Shown here one piece after another: positions 6,559 through 14,130 of a stretch of 64,000 bases of DNA; positions within the stretch are counted from its first letter, which is position 1, and each line of letters opens with the position of its first letter. The DNA is from Bacteroidetes bacterium UBA1947 (GTDB lineage Bacteria > Bacteroidota > Bacteroidia > Chitinophagales > Chitinophagaceae), in NCBI GenBank assembly GCA_002336915.1, contig DDET01000023.1, forward strand, positions 15,479 to 79,478. The letters are read 5' to 3'. The position numbers and the translations under genes were made by a program. The notes under the pieces were generated by a model. It had not been told where the DNA came from. It did no database searches and worked only from the letters and a program-made list of their open reading frames with translations.

Positions 6559-7779
6559 CTACCGGTTGCCAGTATTTCTTTTGACGTAGTAGATTGCCTC
6601 GCCAATGGAGAACTTTTGGATATCGGGGTCGCTTTGCTGAATCTCTATCATTACGGTGCCGCCGGGTTCGGGTTTTTGTTTTATGCCGAGGTATCCGATC
6701 TCGACTCCGGGGTCAGGGGTTATTTCCTTTTTCCGATACTCCTGAGTTATTTCCTGTTTTTCAGGGTCGATATCGCTGGAAGTGTTGGTGGTGGCTTCAT
6801 ATGAGGTTTCGGAGTTATTTCCGGTCATTTCCGATTTCTTTTCAATGGTGACCGGGAGAGAAGTTCCTGTTGTTTCCTGTTTTGGGTCAATGATTTCCTG
6901 TTTGACCTCATCCCCCGGCCCGTTCTCCATGAATCGAGAAGGGGGGACGTATTGGTTGTCGGGCGCGAGTGAGGCCTCAGCCCGGCCCTCTCCGAGGGAG
7001 AGGGAGACGTTGCTGTCATGGGCGGGTGTGTTCTGCGCGAGTTGACCCCTCCCCCCTTCGGGTACCTCCCCTAAAAACAGGGGAGGAGCTTCGACCTCTC
7101 CCGGCCTCTCCGAAGGAGAGGAGGTGGTGTTGTTTCCAGGGGGTGTGTCCTGCGCGAGTTGACCCCTCCCCCCTTCGGGTACCTCCCCTAAAAACAGGGG
7201 AGGAGCTTGTTCTTGCGCGAGTGGTGCCTCACCCCGGCCCTCTCCGAAGGAGAGGGAGGTATTGTTAGGTTCGTGTTCTTCCTTTGGAAGTGGGGGTTCT
7301 ATTGCTGAGTATTCGATGTCGTAGGGGGCGAAGCCTTCGGGGCAGCGGGCTTTTAGGAAGCGATCGGCGTAGGTGGTGAAGAGCTTTAGGTGCTCTTCGC
7401 TTTGCGGGGTGAGCCAGGACATAAATTTTTGTATCATCTCGGCATACTCGCCCTGGGTGTGGCCTTTCTTTATACGCTCGGCCGTAAGTGTGAGTTTGCG
7501 AAAAACTTCGGCCTCCTGAGTGGATGGGTAGCGCTTGCCTGGTTCGCGGTTGCGGATATCATCGTTGAGCTCCTGTATCTGCGAGTAGAAATTCTCGACT
7601 ATAAGAGATGGCATTAATTTGCTTGAGGAGCGCAGGCGCTTCCAGTCACCTGCCCTTGTCCATAAATAGATCGTTTTTTCGGAAACGCCGACGGCTTCGG
7701 CTATTTCGGCCCTTGTTTTATCGGTTTGGAAAAAGAGGTTGCGGGCATGATCGTGCAGGTCGTCCTTGATGGGGCGCAT
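6559..7779 (-). CDS. HTH (terminase small-subunit-like) protein with in-frame palindromic repeat insertions
   Basis: The 406-residue product has a conserved-looking N-terminal part (1-165): a helix-turn-helix (TRAEIAEAVGVSEKTIYLW, ~23-41) like those of phage terminase small subunits and DUF1804-type proteins, then helical segments. Residues ~168-275 are low-complexity sequence encoded by DNA palindromes: APPLFLGEVPEGGRGQLAQ occurs twice, and SLSFGEGRGEAPLA/SLSLGEGRAEASLA are two readings of one element. Residues ~290-385 are rich in E, Q, T, S and P and are encoded by degenerate GTTATTTCC words. Similar repeats occur between genes elsewhere in the window. No phage genes are adjacent. DNA binding is likely; biological role is unknown. 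Confidence 0.65.
   Translation of the reverse strand: MRPIKDDLHDHARNLFFQTDKTRAEIAEAVGVSEKTIYLWTRAGDWKRLRSSSKLMPSLIVENFYSQIQELNDDIRNREPGKRYPSTQEAEVFRKLTLTAERIKKGHTQGEYAEMIQKFMSWLTPQSEEHLKLFTTYADRFLKARCPEGFAPYDIEYSAIEPPLPKEEHEPNNTSLSFGEGRGEAPLAQEQAPPLFLGEVPEGGRGQLAQDTPPGNNTTSSPSERPGEVEAPPLFLGEVPEGGRGQLAQNTPAHDSNVSLSLGEGRAEASLAPDNQYVPPSRFMENGPGDEVKQEIIDPKQETTGTSLPVTIEKKSEMTGNNSETSYEATTNTSSDIDPEKQEITQEYRKKEITPDPGVEIGYLGIKQKPEPGGTVMIEIQQSDPDIQKFSIGEAIYYVKRNTGNR
6973..7005 (-). repeat. Palindromic element type A, copy 1 (in coding sequence)
   Basis: Core CCCTCTCC-GAGG-GAGAGGG with a CTCAGCCCGG lead. It is translated as SLSLGEGRAEASLA. A close intergenic copy lies at 57191-57228. Confidence 0.8.
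7024..7091 (-). repeat. Palindromic element type B, copy 1 (in coding sequence)
   Basis: A 68-bp unit repeated at 7141-7208 with one mismatch, offset 117 bp (39 codons). It contains the hairpin CCTCCCCT-aaaaac-AGGGGAGG. It is translated as APPLFLGEVPEGGRGQLAQ. A related intergenic copy is at 7845-7903. Confidence 0.85.
7093..7125 (-). repeat. Palindromic element type A, copy 2 (read in a different frame)
   Basis: Same nucleotide core as the copies at 6973 and 7226 (CTCTCCGAAGGAGAG), but translated in another frame as SSPSERPGEVE. Confidence 0.8.
7141..7208 (-). repeat. Palindromic element type B, copy 2 (in coding sequence)
   Basis: 67 of 68 bases match the copy at 7024-7091, in the same reading frame. 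Confidence 0.85.
7226..7258 (-). repeat. Palindromic element type A, copy 3 (in coding sequence)
   Basis: Core CCCTCTCC-GAAGG-AGAGGG, translated as SLSFGEGRGEAPLA, the same frame as the copy at 6973. Confidence 0.8.
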
Positions 7780-7844
7780 AGTGTTTTAGTTTTTAGATCC
7801 ATAAATACAGCGGCCTAGTTGCTGAACAGTGCATCTCTGTTCGT

Positions 7845-7903
7845 CAACCCTTCCGTCCCGCCGAAAAGGCGGGCCACCTTCCCTAAAAACAGGGAAGGAG
7901 CTA
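7845..7903 (-). repeat. Palindromic element type B, intergenic copy
   Basis: Contains the signature CCTTCCCTAAAAACAGGGAAGG matching the type B hairpin inside the neighbouring gene, plus a second hairpin CCCGCC-gaaaa-GGCGGG not present in the coding copies. It lies about 66 bp upstream of the HTH gene start. Confidence 0.75.
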
Positions 7904-7954
7904 TTTCCAGGACAAAGTTCGGTTGGGTTTTGGGATTGGCGAAATCGAAGTTTT

Positions 7955-8005
7955 ATGATACCCTTTCAAAAGGTTATCATACCCCCCACAGAAGGGTATC
8001 ATACT
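7955..8005. repeat. Inverted and direct copies of a GGTATCATAC word
   Basis: ATGATACCCTTT-c-AAAAGGTTATCAT (7955-7980) is a near-palindrome. GGTTATCATACC (7972-7983) and GGGTATCATACT (7994-8005) form a direct repeat at 22-bp spacing. It lies roughly 175-225 bp upstream of the HTH gene and could be an operator array; no further evidence. Confidence 0.5.
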
Positions 8006-8082
8006 CCTATTTTTTGATTGAAGTGGCTGATAATGAGTGAGTGGTGTAGGAAAAGTTTTTTGAGCAAAAAATGGCAGTTAAA

Positions 8083-8186
8083 AACTGCAATTATTTGCTA
8101 CCACAAGTCACAGACTTGCGGTAGCGGGGGTGCTAAGAACTGCTGTTATTTGTAACCATAGGTCGCAGACTTGCGACTGCGGGGGG
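8083..8186. repeat. Two diverged tandem copies of a ~50-bp repeat
   Basis: 8083-8130 and about 8138-8186 share the order ACTGC-TTATTTG-ACC-AGTC-CAGACTTGCG-GGGGG. Each contains a small palindrome (CAAGTC-aca-GACTTG; GTCGCA-gact-TGCGAC). Nothing else recognisable is present in the 7904-8184 spacer. Confidence 0.6.
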
Positions 8187-8262
8187 AAATCCATATTACG
8201 AGGAGGCACAAGAACGCTACGCACGATTCGGCTTTCTCTTCGACCAATATGATGTGGCTTGA
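8185..8262 (+). pseudogene. Possible 3' remnant of a decayed gene
   Basis: A frame ending with TGA at 8260-8262 reads GNPYYEEAQERYARFGFLFD and QYDVA, which looks like genuine protein sequence rather than chance, but there is no start and it runs out of the repeat at 8138-8186. The family was not recognised. Confidence 0.25.
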
Positions 8263-8272
8263 ATAATTACAA

Positions 8273-8280
8273 TATATTTG
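8273..8280 (+). promoter_or_regulatory. Bacteroidota -7 box (TATATTTG)
   Basis: Exact TAnnTTTG match 17 bp upstream of the ATG at 8298, in AT-rich sequence. Confidence 0.5.
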
Positions 8281-8297
8281 TATAAAATCCCGCAACT

Positions 8298-9044
8298 ATG
8301 GTAAGAGATAAGATATACAAAAAAATACTATTAACTCTAGATAAGCATAATAGATTTGATAATACTGATTTTAAAGTAGAATCAAATCAGGATAATAAGG
8401 GAATTTCTCTAGTGATTACCTACATTATAGAACCCAAATATAGATTAGCTTTCAAAATGCCTACGGCACCGGCTTATGACAAAGATAGCTATCAGTCATA
8501 TTATCTCTTTACTGGCACTGCTTGCCCCGGACCTTTGGCATATGAGGAGGTGTTTAGTTTTAGAGATGAAGATGGGATCTACCAAAAAATATCTGTTTGG
8601 CTAGAGGGTATTTGGGAGGAGCTATCTGCCAATCCTGTTATTAAGCAGATTGAATCTCAGCAGCAACAGATAGATGAGATTGTTGAACGATTTGACAATG
8701 TTGAGGATGGCTTTTTTACCATCAACCAAGCAGAAGAGCTAAAATCAAGACTAGACGAGCTTGAAAGTCAGCTAAGGGCCGAAATTGAAAAGAATACTAA
8801 AGACAAAAAAATTGTTGAACAAGAGATTAGTAAGCTTCACACAGACATTGAAACATTAAAGGACACCATAGTTTCCCTGAAGAAGAAAAACTGGATAAAG
8901 AGTTTTACCGGTAAAGTTTTCAAATGGAGTAAAAATTCAGAAAACAGGAAACTATTAAAAGATGGATATAGTGTAGTCCGAGAATTTTTGCCGCAACATA
9001 TAAAAGATACACTGCCTGATGTTACTTCCGAGATTCAGAAATAG
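8298..9044 (+). CDS. Hypothetical coiled-coil protein, AT-rich
   Basis: The 248-residue protein was not recognised. The first ~110 residues are mixed alpha/beta (YIIEPKYRLAFKMPTA, YYLFTGTACPGPLAYEEVF). Residues ~115-200 form a long charged coiled coil (SQQQQIDEIVERF to ETLKDTIVSLKKKN), and the tail (SFTGKVFKWSKNSENRKLL) is basic. There is no signal peptide or membrane helix. Codon use is much more AT-rich than in the flanking core genes, suggesting horizontal acquisition. It converges with a DUF2971 gene of similar composition; the two may form an accessory cassette. Any defence function would be speculation. Confidence 0.65.
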   Translation: MVRDKIYKKILLTLDKHNRFDNTDFKVESNQDNKGISLVITYIIEPKYRLAFKMPTAPAYDKDSYQSYYLFTGTACPGPLAYEEVFSFRDEDGIYQKISVWLEGIWEELSANPVIKQIESQQQQIDEIVERFDNVEDGFFTINQAEELKSRLDELESQLRAEIEKNTKDKKIVEQEISKLHTDIETLKDTIVSLKKKNWIKSFTGKVFKWSKNSENRKLLKDGYSVVREFLPQHIKDTLPDVTSEIQK

Positions 9045-9136
9045 TATTGACAAGCACATCAAGAAAAATTTCTCACCCTACAATTCACGTTCGCACGGCG
9101 CAAAAAGCTCTCCCACTGAAAGCTTGTGAGAGCAAA

Positions 9137-10048
9137 CTAACGCGTAGCCAAGTTATGGAACGCGAAATCTTTGATTTCTTTGGCTTTATCTGATAAAAGA
9201 TATGGCATATCAATAATGTCAAAGGCAAAAGATTTATTACTAGGTACCATTTTACCCATTCTGGTAATGGGAAAATCATTAATGTAAATTAATTCCTTCA
9301 ATTCTTCGATCTGTTCGGCCGTGGTATTAATGCCGAAATATACTTCATTTAGCAATTTGAAATCATACTTCAATACAAACCCACCCTCGGTGCTGATTGG
9401 AATTCGTTCATCGGAATTTAGCATTATTGCCCTGACTTCCTTTTCATGCCTCCAACAATCTGCTTTTGATATCATCCAGTGCAGAAAAGCGTGTCCATTC
9501 TCGCTATCCATCTCCCCGCCATTTATTTTATATTCCAACTTCAAAAAGGTTGGATGATACTTAACCTTCAGGGTTACCAAACTTAATTGCTCAAGTTGGA
9601 TTGGAAAATGAAAACCTAAGCAGACTCCTTTATTACTATCTCCATATCTATCCCACATTGATGGTTCATGATTGGTCTCCGAGAATGAGGAAACCAGTGA
9701 AAAACTCTTCATTCTTTCAAAAATCCCTTTTGCACGCGCCAACATGAATTCATGATCGTTTGTAATTCCGTCAATATAATCTTGAATAAGTTCCTCATCA
9801 GCCACTCTAAATTTTTTAGTTAGCAATTGTCTCAATACTTCATCAAATTTTTCAAAATTAAATTCAAGCATGTTCACATTGAACTCATTAGGATCGTATT
9901 CGGCGAGTTTCTTCGGAGTACTAAACCATAATGTTTTATTCTGTATGATTTGCCTCGCCTGCGCAAATGATCTGTATTTATAAACACACTTTGTGCTGTC
10001 ATGCATCTCATAACCACGAAAAAACCGGCTAGTGTCTAAATTCGCCAT
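9137..10048 (-). CDS. DUF2971 domain-containing protein
   Basis: The 303-residue protein shows the DUF2971 landmarks in order: VYKYRSF (23-29), LWFSTP (40-45), SFSE (121-124), MWDRYGD (131-137), GVCLGF (141-146) and a W-HEKEVRAI segment near 207-216. The molecular function of the family is unknown; members are scattered in accessory and phage-defence-associated loci. The gene is AT-rich and starts 9 bp after the membrane protein gene at 10058-10762 on the same strand, so it is likely read from that promoter. An internal ATG (residue 15) is an alternative start. Confidence 0.85.
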   Translation of the reverse strand: MANLDTSRFFRGYEMHDSTKCVYKYRSFAQARQIIQNKTLWFSTPKKLAEYDPNEFNVNMLEFNFEKFDEVLRQLLTKKFRVADEELIQDYIDGITNDHEFMLARAKGIFERMKSFSLVSSFSETNHEPSMWDRYGDSNKGVCLGFHFPIQLEQLSLVTLKVKYHPTFLKLEYKINGGEMDSENGHAFLHWMISKADCWRHEKEVRAIMLNSDERIPISTEGGFVLKYDFKLLNEVYFGINTTAEQIEELKELIYINDFPITRMGKMVPSNKSFAFDIIDMPYLLSDKAKEIKDFAFHNLATR

Positions 10049-10057
10049 AGTGTCAAT

Positions 10058-10762
10058 TTAATTCACTTTGATAAAAACAATACGCAGCAATAACACAAAC
10101 CCTATGATACAGGTAAGCAGGCCCAGGCGGAACATATTGCGGCCGTGCATGCGGCTCCGGTCATCGTACTTCATAAGCCTTTTGCCGTCCGGCAGTGTGA
10201 TCTTCGCCGTCATTATGGCCCAGCCTAATATCAGGCCGAAGAGACTCAATATGGTCATAAAGAAATGCCATAGTGCCGCAACTACACCTACTACCGAAAT
10301 TATATAGCCTAAGATTATCCAGCTTTGATCAAATGCTTTTGGTTCTGCCAGTTCGTGGTAATGTTCCTGCTGCAGACGTTTCACTTTTGCATCGTCGATG
10401 TATGCACCGCGCTCGGCAAGTATCAGCCCGGCCAGCTTGCTATTGTAGTATCCCCATTCATCGGGCTTGCCTATTACATCCAGCAGCTCGTCATTGTTCA
10501 TGGCAAAGAGCATATAATCTTTATCCACCGTGCTAATGTCCACCTCTGTATTGTCGGCCAGTATTTTGCCTGCCTGCTCAAAATCTTCGCTGTCTATTTT
10601 CAGCAGTATAGGATCGTCGTATTGTATGCCGGTAAAATTGCTGTCGAGCAGGTGCTTGCCTTCCTCTATCAGCACAGCAATATCCTGTGCCTCCAGCAAG
10701 GCAGCTACATCGGCAGCTTCGTCTTTGGTCTTGCACGTCCGGAATGTTAATAGCTGGCCCAT
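10058..10762 (-). CDS. DUF2007-like N-terminal domain plus membrane helices
   Basis: The 234-residue protein begins with a ~75-residue domain (TFRTCKTKDEAADVAALLEA, QDIAVLIEEGK) resembling the ACT-like DUF2007 putative signal-transducing domain. A linker follows, then three hydrophobic segments: SWIILGYIISVVGVVAALWH, FFMTILSLFGLILGWAIM and FRLGLLTCIIGFVLLLRIVF. It probably sits in the inner membrane with the N-terminus in the cytosol. Function is unknown. A good -7 box lies upstream, and the DUF2971 gene follows closely. Confidence 0.7.
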   Translation of the reverse strand: MGQLLTFRTCKTKDEAADVAALLEAQDIAVLIEEGKHLLDSNFTGIQYDDPILLKIDSEDFEQAGKILADNTEVDISTVDKDYMLFAMNNDELLDVIGKPDEWGYYNSKLAGLILAERGAYIDDAKVKRLQQEHYHELAEPKAFDQSWIILGYIISVVGVVAALWHFFMTILSLFGLILGWAIMTAKITLPDGKRLMKYDDRSRMHGRNMFRLGLLTCIIGFVLLLRIVFIKVN

Positions 10763-10796
10763 AGGTAAAAGTATTGGCGGAGAAGAACAAATGTAG

Positions 10797-10804
10797 CAAA
10801 AGTA
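10797..10804 (-). promoter_or_regulatory. Bacteroidota -7 box (TACTTTTG) for gene 10058-10762
   Basis: Exact TAnnTTTG followed by C on the minus strand, 34 bp before the ATG at 10762. Confidence 0.55.
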
Positions 10805-10843
10805 TTCTACGCATGCTCCCTGGATTGGGAATTGAACAGCTAC

Positions 10844-11308
10844 TCAAAAAGCCCTGTAATAGCCCCTGCTTGCCAGTGGAGAGAAAGGCCAGGGGATGGA
10901 GAGCAAAATGATCAACAAGGCAATGCTGTACCAGACAGCCATCGTTTTAAATTTTGCAGCATCGGTAGTTTTCCTTTTGGCTTTGGCAGAACTTATGGTG
11001 AGTATGATGATAGCGGTAAGCATCATAACACTGTGCTCCATACCAAAAAAGCGTACCTGCCGCTCATGCACGGCATCGGCATAGTGATGCAGAAAGTAGC
11101 TGATGATGGGGCTGATAAAATATAAGCATAAACCCAGTATCAACTGCACATGGGCCACAGTAGCGCTAATATGCCGTACTGTATCATCAAACGGTGTAAA
11201 AGGCCTGCCGCCCAGCCAGCCCCTGTAAGCACGGTAAAGGGCGTACAGCAAGCTTACCAAAACCAGCCAGCGTACCAGCGAATGCAATGCTAAAACTATG
11301 GGATACAT
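10844..11308 (-). CDS. Four-helix membrane protein, cytochrome b-like
   Basis: The 154-residue protein has four predicted transmembrane helices and scattered histidines (H9, H46, H53, H74, H75, H80, H92), with the C-terminal ALLIILLSIPWPFSPLASRG segment typical of a small Bacteroidota family sometimes annotated cytochrome b. Heme binding is not shown by any classical motif and remains inference. It lies 3 bp after the DUF6010 gene on the same strand, so the two are an operon. Confidence 0.65.
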   Translation of the reverse strand: MYPIVLALHSLVRWLVLVSLLYALYRAYRGWLGGRPFTPFDDTVRHISATVAHVQLILGLCLYFISPIISYFLHHYADAVHERQVRFFGMEHSVMMLTAIIILTISSAKAKRKTTDAAKFKTMAVWYSIALLIILLSIPWPFSPLASRGYYRAF

Positions 11309-11311
11309 ACG

Positions 11312-11749
11312 CTATGCTTTAATAGAAACTGCTTTTGTCTTGCGCGAAAAATTAAATACCGGCGGGGCTTTCATAAAGAACCAAACTGCCAGCACAGCAT
11401 CGCATACCGCGCAGCCTGCCGATGACGAAAGGCTAAACGGCACAATGGGGTTGCCGTACAGGTGATGCAGCAGATCCCAAACCGTATGCAACAGCCAGGC
11501 AATGCCGATAAAGTAATAACGTTTCAAGCCCTTGAATGCAGTAACGGTAACGATGGTACAAAACAGCAGCTCCCATATACCGAAGCCGCCGCTTAAATAT
11601 GCAGCCCCCGCGCCTGCCACAATAATGGCGCTTAGCTGCTGCCGCCTAGGCTCTTTAAGCAGCGATGATAATGTGATATACAAAAGCGCCACCAGTACTG
11701 CGCCAAGGGCATCTGTGCCACCGAATGCGGGGATAATATGCTTGTCCAT
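11312..11749 (-). CDS. DUF6010 family membrane protein
   Basis: From ATG 11749 the product is 145 residues with four hydrophobic segments and the landmark WLLHTVWDLLHHLYGNPIVP followed by SSSAGCAVCDAVLAVWFF, matching DUF6010. Function is unknown. The open frame continues to 11833, overlapping the end of the AraC gene; the internal MDKHIIPAFGG start was preferred because it avoids a long non-hydrophobic overlapping leader. It probably belongs to a transcript with the AraC-type regulator upstream and the cytochrome b-like gene downstream. Confidence 0.8.
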   Translation of the reverse strand: MDKHIIPAFGGTDALGAVLVALLYITLSSLLKEPRRQQLSAIIVAGAGAAYLSGGFGIWELLFCTIVTVTAFKGLKRYYFIGIAWLLHTVWDLLHHLYGNPIVPFSLSSSAGCAVCDAVLAVWFFMKAPPVFNFSRKTKAVSIKA

Positions 11750-11819
11750 ATGCTTTATAATAAGATGCAGCAAAGCTCTGCACAAAGCGGGCACCATGTT
11801 AGGATATACACTGCAGCTT

Positions 11820-12737
11820 TTAGGACTTTTCAATCATTTTCCGGAATTCCAGGGGGCTGCGGCCTGCGTACTTTTTAAACAGGCGGCTAAAATAAGACTG
11901 GTCGAGTATGCCTATCTCAGCGGCCACTTCGCTTACCGTGAGGTCCGTCTGGTGCAGCAGGGCTTTGGCTTCCAGCATCAGGGTTTCGTCTATCCATACC
12001 GTGGGCGATCTGCCCGTCAGTTCCTTAATTACACGGTTCAGGTGGTTGGGGGTCACATGCAGCAATGCGGCATAGTCGCTCACTTTGTGCAGGCTATGGA
12101 TATGCTGAAACAAAAGCTCTTTGAACTTATTGGTAAGCATTACCGGCTTTGTTTGCGTACCGGGCGCGAGGGGTTTGTATGCAAGCTGCAGCTCGCAGAG
12201 CAGGGCTATAAAATAGGCCTGTATCAACTGCAGGTGCTTAAGGCCATGGGTAGTATAGCCGGCATAGATACGCTGCAGCAGTTGGCCGATGTACTGCGAG
12301 GTCTGCTTATCGAAAATAGTATGCGGGTTGCCCCAGACGGTGAGAAATTCAAGATCGCCCGGGAGTGCCTGCCGGCCCAGGCCACCGGTCACTACATCGT
12401 TATGAAAATTGACCAGGTAACCTTTACCGCTGTTCACATCCACATTGCCAATAGAGAACACCTGGCCGGCCTGCACCATAAGACATTCATCCTTATGCAC
12501 CTTGTAGAACGCGCTGCCCACATTCATCTCTGCAGTGCCTTCGGTAAGGAACATAAAGGTATGCGTGGTGGCTTTGGTGGCGGCAAGCGGCAGCTTCATC
12601 AGTTTAATCATGTCCTCTATCCGCACAATAAAAAAGCTGCCGAAGCCGGGCTTGAGCAAGGCATCCAGTTGCTGCCCGGGCTCGATAAAGCGTTCCCGGA
12701 ACATCTCTGTACTGTATGTTTCAACTTTTTGCTTCAA
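11820..12737 (-). CDS. AraC family transcriptional regulator
   Basis: The 305-residue protein has an N-terminal cupin-like sensor (HTFMFLTEGTAEMNVGSAFY around 59-78) and a C-terminal AraC DNA-binding domain with two helix-turn-helix motifs (SDYAALLHVTPNHLNRVIKE and VSEVAAEIGILDQSYFSRLF). The first codon at 12737 is a TTG; an ATG at 12704 (MFRERFIEPG) is a real alternative, so the start is uncertain by 11 residues. It is followed directly by the DUF6010 and cytochrome b-like genes. The effector is unknown. Confidence 0.9.
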   Translation of the reverse strand: MKQKVETYSTEMFRERFIEPGQQLDALLKPGFGSFFIVRIEDMIKLMKLPLAATKATTHTFMFLTEGTAEMNVGSAFYKVHKDECLMVQAGQVFSIGNVDVNSGKGYLVNFHNDVVTGGLGRQALPGDLEFLTVWGNPHTIFDKQTSQYIGQLLQRIYAGYTTHGLKHLQLIQAYFIALLCELQLAYKPLAPGTQTKPVMLTNKFKELLFQHIHSLHKVSDYAALLHVTPNHLNRVIKELTGRSPTVWIDETLMLEAKALLHQTDLTVSEVAAEIGILDQSYFSRLFKKYAGRSPLEFRKMIEKS

Positions 12738-12784
12738 TAAAAAATGTGCTTAAAAAAGAACAATATGCATCGCCTTCTTCGTCG

Positions 12785-13231
12785 TTATCGGTTCCCTTCC
12801 AGCATTACTGTTGCGGCTATCTGCATTGCATCTGCATCACTTATATCCAGGCCCTGCTGCAGTAGTTGCAGCATATCTTTTTCCTGTTGCGGCAGCGATC
12901 CGTCCACTATCATAAGGTCCACCGCTTTTGCAAAAACAGCATTGCGGTTCTCGGGCAGTATATTCTTTACCGCGGCCTGCACCATGGCAGCCAGTGTGTA
13001 CCGCTCGCGCAGTTGCAGCATGCGGCCCATGGTGCTGGTAAGGCCCAATGCTGAGATGCCCGCATCGGCCATGATGATCTGCATAAAGCGCTCATTCTCC
13101 TCGTTGCACACCACCTCGTCGGAATGGATGCAGGCAAAGAGGATGGCGAATACGGCCTCGGCTTCCGACTGGTACACTACGCTGGGCGTATGCTTACTCT
13201 CTACTACGAACAGGCTCTCAAAGAAATTCAT
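12785..13231 (-). CDS. TerB-like protein
   Basis: The 148-residue, all-helical protein has the repeated acidic pattern of TerB/DjlA-type modules (LFACIHSDEVVCNEENERFM and AVDLMIVDGSLPQQEKDMLQ), each with an acidic cluster that may bind metal. Tellurite-resistance naming reflects the fold only. It has no other ter genes nearby. It is followed after 47 bp by the AraC gene on the same strand. Confidence 0.75.
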   Translation of the reverse strand: MNFFESLFVVESKHTPSVVYQSEAEAVFAILFACIHSDEVVCNEENERFMQIIMADAGISALGLTSTMGRMLQLRERYTLAAMVQAAVKNILPENRNAVFAKAVDLMIVDGSLPQQEKDMLQLLQQGLDISDADAMQIAATVMLEGNR

Positions 13232-13368
13232 TTTGCGGCAGTTTTGGGAGCAGAAAGATACATATAATCGTCAAAAAAACAGAAAATGACAACAGTCCGC
13301 GATACTTAAAAATGCTTAAGCCGCAATAAAGCAACTATTTATGCGTTTCTTTCCTAAATCCCCTTTTT

Positions 13369-14130
13369 ATGAAAAAGCTACTATTGTTACTGGCCCCTGT
13401 TCTTGTTAGCAGTGCTGCAAATGCCCGCTCATGGGATATTAATATTGAGAACGGGGCGAGTTTTGCGCGCCTGCTGCCCAGCTCCGGCTCCACAAAGGGC
13501 AGCGGCAGTATTAAGTACGGCTTCGGCAGCCCCGGTATCTATATAGGGCCCAGCGTAAGCCTGGTGGTAAGTGAGCACAGTAAGTTCAACTTCGGCTACC
13601 AGTACTCAGAGAACCAGCTTGGTGTAAAATTCCTGGTGAACGGCTCGGCAGGCAGCAGCGCGGAGGACTATGACGTGGTGGACCTGCATAATATAAGCGG
13701 CGGCTACTACTACAGCACAGCTGCACTGCGGGAAAAGATACGGGTGGGCTTTTTTGCAAAGATGGGTATAGCGTACGGCCATATGTCGGGCTATGGCGGG
13801 GGTGGTAGCGCCAGCGCCGTTGCCTATGATGGCGAAATATCGATGGGTGAAGAGCGCCTGACTGGCTTCGAGGTAATGCCGGATTTCTGGATGCCCAATA
13901 ATACACTTGGCTTTACCATAGGTACCAATTCACGATCGAAACTGGCCGACAGGCTGGCTTTCAACATATCCGCAACCATGAACTGGAAGAACGCTTATAA
14001 GGACTACTCACGCACCCATTACAGCATCGAAACTACCAGCTACAAAGAGGAAGGCATAGTTCGATACCAGGGCATACCCTTACAGATGCAGATGGGCATT
14101 AGCTACGCTATGTTCCGCATAGGCAGCTAG
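13369..14130 (+). CDS. Outer membrane beta-barrel protein
   Basis: The 253-residue protein has a signal peptide (MKKLLLLLAPVLVSSAANA-R) and alternating-hydrophobic strands with aromatic girdle residues (INIENGASFARLLPS, SKFNFGYQYSENQLGVKFL, LAFNISATMNWKNAY). It has the size of small 8-10-stranded porin-like barrels. No specific family was recognised. Its stop codon overlaps the stop of the convergent 49-residue gene. Confidence 0.7.
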   Translation: MKKLLLLLAPVLVSSAANARSWDINIENGASFARLLPSSGSTKGSGSIKYGFGSPGIYIGPSVSLVVSEHSKFNFGYQYSENQLGVKFLVNGSAGSSAEDYDVVDLHNISGGYYYSTAALREKIRVGFFAKMGIAYGHMSGYGGGGSASAVAYDGEISMGEERLTGFEVMPDFWMPNNTLGFTIGTNSRSKLADRLAFNISATMNWKNAYKDYSRTHYSIETTSYKEEGIVRYQGIPLQMQMGISYAMFRIGS

